Shown here piece after piece: positions 11,701 through 23,600 of a stretch of DNA of 64,000 bases (its first letter is position 1; every line of letters starts with the position of its first letter). Made by a program: the position numbers and the translations under genes. Origin of the DNA: Acanthochromis polyacanthus (Eukaryota; Chordata; Actinopteri; Pomacentridae); NCBI RefSeq assembly GCF_021347895.1, contig NC_067115.1, positions 15,509,876-15,573,875 of the forward strand, read 5' to 3'. The notes below the pieces were generated by a model. It saw nothing but the letters and a program-made list of their open reading frames with translations, searched no databases and was not told the DNA's origin.

Positions 11701-14700
11701 TATGTCTGTTTTGATGTCTATTACAGAACATAACTAATATTTTTTGACAGCACCAGTTTAATTAGTCAACAAATCAACAAGGGATATAATATTATCAATA
11801 AATTCCAACAATTGGAACAACTTTGTTCCCAAAACATAATATTAGAAGAAAATAACAAAAAAATGCAGTACTTTCACAACCAAATTTGGTAAGAATAACA
11901 AAATGACACCAAACTCTTTTGATGTTTTTTTAAAATATGAAACTTAATATAGTTCTCAGGAGTTGTGTACTGTATTGTAAGTGACAATTTTGTGGTATTT
12001 TCTAAGATTCACAAGCGTCATGGTACTTGTGTCCAAACTTATGGCCATGGCTGTACTAGCCCTAGAAACAACAATATAGCTTACCGCTCTATGAAATCTC
12101 AAACATGTCTGTGTGAACAGTTCAGCAGGGTCTGGTCTACAGAGTCTGCACCGAAGACGGTAAATGGGCCAAAAAGAACACCAGTGAATGTGAGGACGAC
12201 CCCGGTGAGGTGTGTGTGCATACACTACAGCGCTCTTGTGTGTGATTATCTGTGCATAAAACTGTGTGTGTGTGTGTTTGCCTGCTCTGGTGAAGTGACC
12301 GTCGCCGTGCTCAAAGTGACAGATGGTTGGGTAACACTGACGTGCAACGTTAACTTGACACATTCAGAGACCATTCTGCATGTAAAAAATCGTCTAATCT
12401 CTTGAGGATATTTTTGTTCTGTGCCAAATATAATCTAAAGTGTCTGTCCGTGTTTGTGTTGCATGGACTTAACTGATTCTGTCTTTCTGTTGACTCTGCA
12501 GCAGCACTATGGCCGCATCCTCAGTCAGTTACGGATCATGTATACGGTGGGCTACTCTCTCTCACTGGGAGCTCTGCTGCTGGCCCTGGGAATCCTCATC
12601 TCCTTCAGGTAGACCATGGAAAAATGGGAGGGAAGGAGGAGGGAGCAGGAGGAAGAAGAGGGAGAAGAATGAAGAGAAAAGAGAAGGATTAAATCAGTAA
12701 AGGAAAGGAGAGAGAAAACTAGAGAAAGGAAAGCAAGAAGAAATAATGGAACAAAAGAGATGATAAAGGTGAAGATGTTTACATAGAAAATAAAGGAAAC
12801 ATAAAACAATGCATTAAAGAAGGAGAAAGTAATTAAGAAAGGTAAGAGGAATGCAATTACTGTAAAAAAGATTTAACCTTCTCAGATATTTTCTCCTTTT
12901 GTTGCTTTTCAACATTAAATTCAGAGTCAATATAATTTGTCTTTTGAAACAAAAAATTGAAAAAATGGCTCTTTATTGTCAAAATGAAAACAGATTTCTA
13001 TGAAGTGCACCTTTAGCTACAATTACAGCATTGAGACAAGGTCTTAATCAGTTTTGTACATCTGGACATTGCCATTTTACCTCATTCTTCTTTGCAAAGC
13101 TGTTCAGACTCTGTTAGGCTAGATAGCATCATGGGTAAACGGACCTTTTGGAGTTCAGCTACAAACTCTCCATTGGACTGATGTCTGGGCTCTGATTCAG
13201 CAACTCTGAAACATTCATTTTGTTGTCCATAATCCCATTTCTGTGCCGTTTTGACTGGATGCTTCGGGTCATTGTCTTGCTGGAAAACAAATCTTTGCCC
13301 AAGTAATAGTCCTCTTGCAGACTGCACCAGGTTATCCTCCAAGATGTCCCTGCTTTCATGTTGACATCTCAATTTACAAGCCTTCCAGGGCCTGCTGCAT
13401 AGAAACATCAAGTCCACAACATGATGCTGCCACCACTGTGCCTCATGGTGTGGATGGTCTTGATGTGCAGGTGTCTGATGCGCAAAAAGATCTGGTCTCA
13501 AGGCTAAAAAGCTCACTTTGGTCTCATCAGACCAAAGAACCTTTGTCCGGTGGACTTCAGGTTCTCTCACATGCCTTCTGGTGAAATCAAATCAAGACTT
13601 AATGTGAACTTTATTTAACAGTGGCTTCTTTTTTTGCTACTCTTCCACGAAGCTTTGACTAGTAGGAACAGGCAACAGTTGCTGTATGCACAGTCTCTCC
13701 CATCTCAGTTGCTGAAGACTGTAACTCCTCCAGAGCAGTCAAAGGTGTCTTGGTGGCTTCCCTCACTGGTCTGTCTCTTGTCAGTTTTTGGAGACAGAAT
13801 GCTCTAGACAGATTTATGCATTTGTGACCTATAAAGTGGCTTTACTTTACTAACTACATGAAATCTAGCACTAGTTTTCTGTCACTGTGTTCAATTAGTG
13901 TGAGTCACTTCAAGGGGTGAATACTTGTGTTATCACTTATTTTACATTTTATATTTTTCATTTAATGACATTTCTTTGTACAAATTGGGTGGCAAAAATA
14001 AAGGCAAAAACTTCCAATCAGAGATATATTTTAGTGAGCACCGCAAATGGATAGAAGAAAGAACAAAGAAAAGAGAAAGGGAAGGATAATTGGAATAAAG
14101 AAAGCATGACTGAAAGTATTAGGGGGTCAGATGAGAAAATATAACAGTCAAGACAAAAAAGGAATTGGACAAAGTTTAAATGAAAGAAAAGGTGCAAAAA
14201 TACTGAAAAGGGAATTGAAGATAAAAATGAGGCTGTAAGAAAGCATAAAGAACAAGGAATAAAAATGAAGGAAAGAGAGATGGATAAAGTAAAAAGGAAG
14301 ACGAGAGTGAAATGGAAAAACTGCAAAATCCACAAGTGGAGAGCAAGAATACATAATGCAAGGAAATCAAATAAGGGTAGAAATGATGGTTTTGGTGTTG
14401 AGGCTGCATGTACATTAGATATGACATTTCACACACTGTCATGTCTGCATTAGGAAACTCCACTGTATGAGGAACAACATCCACATGAACTTGTTTGCCT
14501 CCTTCATCCTGAGAGCGGTGTCCATCCTGGTTAAAGACGCTCTGCTGACGCTCACTCTGGACCCGAGGAGCAGCAATGACACCCAGACACAAGCCTGGGT
14601 CAGCATACCGGTCAGAGCAAAATCAAACTCGGTGTTCATGGGCAGCTTTTTTGGAAGACAATAATACATTTGAGGCAACATGATCACTAGAAATGTTTTT

Positions 14701-17700
14701 CTATTAACTGCTCCAGCTCCATGGATCTTGTTAAATAATAAAAAATACTGAAGTGGCTATAAGAGGAGATACAAACCTCAGCTTTTCCTTATTGACTTTG
14801 AACATCTTGTTACTTCCTGCACTAAGATGTTGTTCAAGTTGAATTGCAAAGGCAGATTAGCAAATATGAAAGTAGAAAGACAACTACAGAAATCCCTTCT
14901 TACTTCTTCTCACATTTGATATTCAACAGCAAAACATATTGTTTAGTGTGCCCCGGCTTCTCTCCACATCAGCGAACGTGCTGTTTTTGGTGTAATTCCT
15001 GGAAATGACTCTCATAAATAAGAATATTTCTATTCAAAATGACACTCTGTTATAGTTCCATTTCAAGGGTTCATACAGAGAAATGTGAAGTCATCAGGAT
15101 AAATCAGTTCTTCTCGCTAAACTACACCATATTTGCATTGGAGGAATATCTCACGTAAAATGAAACAAATGACATTGTGTCTGCAATAATCCACATTAAG
15201 AATAAGCAATGAGAAATTAAAAATGCCCTGTAAATGTGATTAGTAGCTTGGAGACGTTGGGATGTAGTTACTGTGCTGCAACGTCATAACTTTCATTACT
15301 GTTCTGCTTAGTGGGCAGATAGGAACTAAATGTGGATGCGACAATCAAATATTTCATGTTCATCATGGCAATTATCGTCCTCTAAACTGCTTTCATTGAA
15401 CAGGATTTGAATATTGCAGCACTCTGACATTAAACCATATTTACAATGAGAATCGAGGACACCTTGACTTGTTGTTTGCATTCTCGTGCACCACCTTTAT
15501 CTCGTGTTGTGCATCAGGCTGTGTCGTGGTGTCGTGGTGCCATGGTGATGATGCAGTACAGCGTAATGGCCAACAACTATTGGCTGCTGGTGGAAGGTAT
15601 CTACCTGCACAGCCTCCTGGTCATCACAGTGTTCAGTGAGAAGAAGTACTTCCACATTTACCTCGCCATTGGCTGGGGTAAGAGCTGAAACTGTCCCACA
15701 GAGACGACCATCGCACTGTAACTGCTTTGAGGTTATTAGAGAAACACACTGAGTTGTACTTCAGCTGTTTTCTGGTCAGTGTGTTGAGAACAGTCAACAG
15801 TACTTTGACCTTCAGTAAGACTTCAGGTGTTTTTAACAGCCTCTGTCACACATCGACAGCAAGAAGTCAGTCAGGAATAGAAATGGTGAACAGGAGTCCA
15901 AATAGACTTACGAGAAAATACACTCAGATGATTGTCCTCAGGGTGAATCAGGTGACTTATATACTCTGAAGGCATCTAGTGGGCAGGTATGGGATAACAG
16001 GCTCTGACTGTCTTTATTACTCCACCAAGGAACGCTGAAGTGTGACGATCATCGTACGTTTGTCTGTTTGCAACATTATTCAAATACAGAGTGACGGATT
16101 TGGATGAAATTTTCAAGGAAGGTCAGAAATGACACAAGTAATTAGATTTTGGCAGTGATGCGGCTTATAGTCTGAGCAATAGGTCATTATAATAACCTCA
16201 AAGGGTGAGAAATGTGATGTTAGTTCTGTGCTATAGATTGACCAATTTTGAAAAAAGTTTTCATATTTTTTTAGATTACGAACATTTTCCTACTTTCAAG
16301 CGCCATTCATTTGTGTTGCATGCTGCTAAAATTCACTGCACAAGAAATACATATGTGACAAAATAACTCACTTTTTCTTTTAAACCTGTAACTTACACTC
16401 CATAGTTCTTTCTTGAGACACAAAAGGCTTCATACATTGTAATATTTTTTTCTGTATATACACTTGTATTCCCCAAGACTCGCAGACTTTGATGTGTAAA
16501 AATGAGTTCAGTTCCCCTTTAGAGTGAAGACTATTAGAAATCTAATTCAAAACTTTAACTATATATGTGACTGTAAGCATGCATAAATTATTGTGTTCTG
16601 AAATACGGCAAAAATGAATGTAACTCCAGCGATAATAAATAAGATTCATTAGCCACGAACATCTGTGGTTCATTGCATCGGATGTCTTGTCCAGAGATCA
16701 CAACAGTTTTTCATCTTTAAATAAGTGTTGACTCAGTTTTCAGCCTGCTAATCTGAGATAACAAATGAATTGTATAATTCTCTTCAGATTGCTTTTCATG
16801 ATTATGAAAATCCTCAGTGAGTGGAGAAACTGCTCATGGCCATGTCAAATTAATAAGTGGATCATCCAACTGATGTTAGTGAGTCACTGTAGCCTGACGG
16901 GACTGATAATGTTCAAAGAACAGACCAAGTTCATGAGCCGATAAGATTTTACTTTGTTTAAGCTCAGACAAAGGCAGAAATAGCTTAACATCGTCAGTTT
17001 TACAGACCTTTTAAGTCTTCAGTGGCTAAGACAAGAACAGAAGTATTTGACTTGAGATAAGTAACTTCTTTGCATTCCTTATGATAAGAAAACTATATTA
17101 GGAATACCGATATAATAAAGTGATGTATGTGTACTAAAGATGTTGTTTTGCAGTCAGTGATGTACCAGGAGCATATTGACAATCTATGACCTCTTTCATT
17201 CCTAGGTGCACCTCTCATTTTCGTGTCGCCGTGGATCACAGTGAAATATCTGTATGAGAATGAGGAGTGAGTTTAACCAATTTCATGAAATGAAAGACAC
17301 TTTAAATGTTACAGCTTTAGACTGCATCCTGTAAACAGACAGAAGACTGTATGTTTTGTTTTTGATTTCTTTATAACCACTCATATTGCAGTGTATTAAC
17401 ACGTGGCTTTTTGTGCAGAATTTGAGTGATAGCATCAGTAAGTTGGAGTGTAATTTATATTTTTTCTGTGTGTCCAGGTGCTGGGAGAGGAACATCAACA
17501 TGGGATACTGGTGGATCATTCGCTCTCCTATACTGTTTGCTTACCTGGTAACACTGTTTGCGTCTCTCTGTTTCTCTCTTGCGCTCGTATTCTGATTCTG
17601 GCAGCAATGTGTTGAAGGAATAAAATTTGAAGTCCAGCATTTGGGAACAGTGACTTGACAGATGTTGCTGTGATTAAATAGTAGCAGTGTGAAAGACATG

Positions 17701-20598
17701 CTGTGTCTAAAAAAGTACCCCACAAGAATCCATAGAGCCAAGAACTGTAAAAATGGAAAGAATCACAGGCTTTCCAGCTTTCTGATGGTCCTTGAACTCC
17801 TCACAACTAATTTTAATGTGGAAAATTAACCAAATCCTAAATTAAAAATGTTATGTTGAATCAAAATCACCCTGTCCAAGACATCTCTTTGAAAATTTTT
17901 GCTTAAAATGAATAATTTTTGCTAACCAGATTCTGTAAAAAATAGAAACAACAACAACAACAAAAAATCGGTGGGCTCTGCTGTGACCAGCAGGTACATG
18001 ACAAAAGGTTGTATTGGGGGTGTAATCCACTGAAGAAATTGAGCTCTCTTGCCATTACCTGCATTTGACCACACTCTGTGTAGTCAAGTGCAGCTCTACT
18101 TATAATCATGATGTCAGTCAAGCTTTGCAGTACTGTTAAGATTAAAAGGCATTATTTACAAGGTATGAGGCAAAAATGAACTCAATCACCCCTACAATTT
18201 AGTAATAAATAGTATTTTACTGATCTTGACTTGAAGTCAGTGGCTATTCCTTATCCTGTCTATGTGGTGGTCCCTAAAGAAAAGCAGTGTCTAAGGTTTG
18301 ACCTTGGTGAACATAATACGTCAAAATAAAACCTGTATATTGTTCTGTATTCTGAAAGGACTTTCCTAATTTAGTCATGGATTTGGGGCTGCACGGTGAC
18401 TCGGTTGTTGGCACCGTCACCTCACAGCTAGAAGGTCCTCATTTCACATTCTGGCCTGAGATCTTTCTGTGTGGAGTTTGCATGTTGTGTAGCACGGATG
18501 TTTTTCGGGTTCTCCGGCTTCCTTACACAGTCCAAAAATACGCTGAGGTTACAGTAACTGGTGATTCTAAATTGCCCATAAGAAAGAATGTCAATGTGCT
18601 CGTTTGTCTCTATGTGTAGCCCTGTGATAGACTGGTGACCTGTCCAGGGTGTCCCTGCCTTCACCCTAAGTCAAGACTCCATCAGCCCTCGCAAGCCTAA
18701 TGAGGGTTAAGCGGTGTATAGATAATGGATGTTTGAACATTCAGTTTGAAAAAATAAAAAGTGTCTCTTTTGAAGGATGTGCACAAACAGCTCAGAACAG
18801 ATAGTTCAGCCCATTTCAAATCCTCTTTCTTTATCCAATGCAATCATCACTCAAGTGTTAGTGAAACAAGCACACGTCAAATTTTGTTTGGAGGTTACAA
18901 ATCTCTACAGGGAGCGATACGTGTAGATATAAATCTGCTCTTCAGTCCTAAAATGCTGTTCTGTTGTCATCCAGTTATGAGAAGTCTATCAAAAACCAGA
19001 TTGATGACGCCCAATAAAAACCGGCTAACTGGTCTGTATGTACAGCCATGGCCATAAGTTTGGACACAAGTACCATGACGCTTGTGAATCTTAGAAAATA
19101 CCACAAAATTGTCACTTACAATATACAGCCATGGCCATAAGTTTGGACACAGCATGACTTATGTCTGTTTTGATGTCTATTACAGAACATAAGTATATTG
19201 TAAGTGACAATTTTGTGGTATTTTCTAAGATTCACAAGCGTCATGGTACTTGTGTCCAAACTTATGGCCATGGCTGTACAGAGCAAACAAGTGTACATGA
19301 GAGCAGCCTCAAGATGCTTTTAACATGAGTCAGGAACTGAGCCAGAAGTTTGCCAATTTGTTCATTTTGTCCATGTTTAATTTGGATAATCATCAGAGGT
19401 TTGAGGAGATAACACAATCATCGTGTTCTGTTGTCTTGCTTTGTTCACGACCTCTCCACTTCTGAAATTTGTCCTGCAACTGCTTGTGGGAGTCCAGAAA
19501 ATTAAAATCACTTGGATAGAATTGCTTATTTTAGTGTGAACCAAATTTTGACCTCCAGAAAATGGAATCAAATTAAGATTCAAATCTGAAATTTATTTTG
19601 TGTGGTTTCTGTTTGTGTATGACACTCTTTCTGAAAAGTTTTTGGCTGTATTTTTTTCTTAACAATTTACTATTATTTTCAAATTTCCCCTGTTTTGGTG
19701 AATTACAGATAACCAGTATAATCACAGACATGTACACTCAACAAAAATATAAATGCAACACTTTTGTTTTTGCTCCCATTTTTTATGAGATGAACTCAAA
19801 GATCAAAATCTTTTCCCACATACACAATATCACTATTTCTCTCAAATATTGTTCATAAATCTGTCTAAATCAGAGTGGCCTTTTACTGTGGGCAATCTAA
19901 GGCACACCTGTGCACTAATCATGGTGTCTAATCAGCATCTTGATATGGCACACCTGTGAGGTGGGATGGATTATCTCAGCAAAGGAGAAGTGCTCACTAT
20001 CTCAGATTTAGACAGATTTGTGAACAATATTTGAGAGAAATGGTGATTTGTGTATGTGGAAAAAGTTTTAGATCTTTGAGTTCATCTCATAAAAAATGGG
20101 AGCAAAAACAAAAGTGTTGCATTTATATTTTTGTTGAGTGTATTAATTTACATGCTAATGTAAAAAAGAAAAAACAAATAGACAAGCCAATAAATAAACA
20201 TTAAAAAAAAAAAAGAAAAAGAAAGCAGGCCTAAGCTGTAAATAATGTTCACATTGAAAATCAGCATTTTCACAATTGGGAATTTGTTCTTTTAAATTTT
20301 GTCTTTTTTGATCGTGAAATTACACTTTTCTTTTCTTTTCTTTTTTTTTTTTGCTGCATTCAAATTAGAAACAATGCATAATTATTTTACAGATATTTGC
20401 TGAAAATTTGGTGTATATTAAGTATCAGACAAGATAAAATATTTTAATTTATACTTTTCCAGATAATATCCCATATACCTTAAAAAAGAAAAGCAAAAAA
20501 CCAACAAAACAGGCTAAAAGTATAAATAATGTGCATTTGAAATAGTATTTTTATTGTAATGCAACACACACACACACACGCACGCACGCACACACGCA

Positions 20599-20629
<31 letters not shown>

Positions 20630-23600
20630 TCAGTCAGTTGTGAAATTCCTCTTGTGTATTTCCTGCTTCTTGTTCCCATAGAGACAAACAATGTCATGGA
20701 TGGAAACACTTAGGAGCACAATTGCTTATTAACAGTAGTCACATTTGTGACCAGAAGTGTACGTACACACTCTGCAAAACATTCAGAAATATCCGTTAAT
20801 TTCTGGATGGTGTAATGCAGTCATACCATTCTGTGCTTCGTGGAAACACAATTTTTATTGTAATCACTGACATAGTGGACCAGTTGTGTAACAGACAATG
20901 AAGTTACGTTACACACACATTCAGTCTGAATCAAATCTTAAACACACACACCTTCAACCAAACATATCTTGCAGGACGACGTACACGCTTTACCAAACTT
21001 GGAGCTCCAATAACCTGAGTGCTGTAATAATGAATGTTCTCTGTCATCAGAGAGGGTCCTGCACTAGATCACAGTTTGAGTGTGTGCTCTGTGTTGTATT
21101 ACTCATGTTGTGGGGACATAAATCTTTTTACACTGTCATAGTGAGGAAACTCACATCCCTCTTGGCATCATAAATAAATCTTCCTACCATAAATCCCTAA
21201 AATTTATGATAAAGACTTGGTTTAGGGTTTATAATTTAGGGTTATTGTTGTTGTAATTAGGTTGAGTTAGGGGTTATGGTAAGTCTCCAGGAAAGAATGA
21301 AAGTCAATGTAATGTCCTCTGAAGTGATGGAAACACTGCTGTGCATGTGTGGCCAGTGCAACCCCGAGAGACCACAGGCCAAGACTTAAAAGCTACAAAA
21401 CAGTCCAGTTTTAGATGTTTTGGGGAATTTTTCAGTCTCCTTCACACAATATACCAATCTTTTACATGTGTTTTGCTTCTGAGTAACTCACTTACTCTTC
21501 TTATTTCAGATCAACTTCTTCATTTTCATCCGAATTATCAAAATTCTGATGTCTAAACTTAGAGCTCATCAGATGAGATACACTGACTACAAGTTCAGGT
21601 AAGAAACACAAAAATGTTTAAGACATAAGGGAGCATTTGTGCAGGTTTTGTGTTGCAGGTTTGAACCATTTTTTTTTCTTCTGAAAATTACACTAATAAG
21701 AGAGATGAGACTAAAGCAGAACAGAAACACTGCAAAGTCAAAGGCGCTGCCAAGTTCTGCAGAGATAATTCTTTGCAGCTGCACTTTTAAAAATGTCCGA
21801 ATTAATATTTAACACCCCATATTACATTGCAGAATGTATTTCTCTCCTGCCATGCGTTTGTAACATCATTTAAAAATTCTTGGGCACCATAAGGCTTGAA
21901 TGATCAATGTGTCTTGGACCAAAAGCTCTGCCGACTACTGTTTCCTGCTAAGATAATTTAACTGGAGTTATGACAGATTTTTCCGGTTTCTTGTAATCTT
22001 TAAACTCTTTACTGTTTCCCTTTTCCTCCTTCGCTTCAGACTGGCAAAGTCCACACTGACGCTCATCCCGCTGCTTGGGATTCACGCCATCCTCTTCACC
22101 TTTGTCATTGATGAGTCCGTCCCTAAAGGCTCCATGTTGCGCCTCATCCGCCTCTTCTGCGATCTGCTGTTCAACTCCTTCCAGGTTCAAGCTCAACTCC
22201 ACAGGAAACTCTGTTTTTCCACATTTTTGCAAATCACAAATATTTCAGCAGGAGTTTTTCCGCATTTTCTTTCAAAGTTTCCAGTGGCCTCTTCATTTTT
22301 CTCTCAGATCTAAATTAGATTATTTATTGCAAGACATAGCATTACTTTTGGGTATATCTATATCAAAGATTTAATTTTATTTCAGTTGTATAGTATTAAA
22401 ATACCAGTCTGGAGTAAACCTTGTACAAATAGACTAATTCTAGTAATAGATGAATAGTAATTGTTTATAAGCAAAACTAACAATAAATTTATCCTAACAG
22501 GTGATACCAAGTCTGCGTAGCCACAACTCCAGAACTATTATACACTAGATGACTAGATGATTACTCCATTGTGATGAGCCGTGTTTTATTGTTCTCTATT
22601 CATAAAAGCAAATTCTTCCAAATTTCCAACTAGCAAACCATCAAATGAGTGACTGCTTTCAAGTGTGGTCTGTTCATCCCTTCATCTTGGAAAAGCATAT
22701 CACACGCTAACATTGACCGATATTATTGTGTTCTCTTCCTTCCTTTTCCTCATTTCACATTCATGGTAATGTGAGTGTGATTGTTTGTCTCTATACACTA
22801 TATTGCCAAAAGTATTTGCTCACCTGCCTTAACTCGCATATGAACGTAAGTGACATCCCATTCCTAATCCATAGGGTTCAAAATGACGTCGGTCCACCCT
22901 TTGCAGCTATAATAGCTTCAACTTTTCTAGGAAGGCTGTCCACAAGGTTTGGGAGTGTGTTTATGGGAATGTTTGACCATTCTTCCAGAAGCACATTTGT
23001 GAGGTCGCACACTGATGTTGGACCAGAAGGCCTGGTTCTCAGTCTCCACTCTAATTCATCCCAAAGGTGTTCTATCAGGTTGAGGTCAGGACTCTGTGCA
23101 GGCCAGTCAAGTTCATCCATACCAGACTCTGTCATCCATGTCTTTATGGACCTTCCTTTGTGCTCTGGTGCACAGTCATGTTGGAAGAGGAAGAGGCCAG
23201 CTCCAAACTGTTCCAAACAAAGTTGAGAGCATGGAATTGTTCAAAATGTCTTGGTATGCTGAAGCATTCACAGTTCCTTTCACTGGAACTAAGGGGTCAA
23301 GCCCAGCTCCTGAAAAACAAACCCATACCATAATGCCCCCTCCACCAAACTTTGCACTTGGCACAATGCAGTCTGACAAGTATCATTCTCGTGGCAACCG
23401 CCAAACCCAGACTCATCCATCAGACTGCCAGAGGGATTGGACACTCCAGAGAAAGCGTCTCCACTGCTCTAGAGTCCAGTGGTGGTGTGCTTTACACCAC
23501 TGCATCCGATGCTTTGCATTGTACTTGGTGATATATGGCTTGGATGCAGCTGCTCGGCCATGGAAACACATTCCATGAAGCTCTCTGCTGAAGCACTGTT

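Noticed and set aside
12204..12210. Donor gtgagg for gcgr exon 4
   Set aside because: It looks stronger but leaves phase 1, which puts exon 5 out of frame; 12209 gives a continuous protein.
14018..14592. Hydrophobic frames on the - strand near gcgr exon 6
   Set aside because: They arise from the complement of the polypurine tract and overlap a real exon on the other strand.
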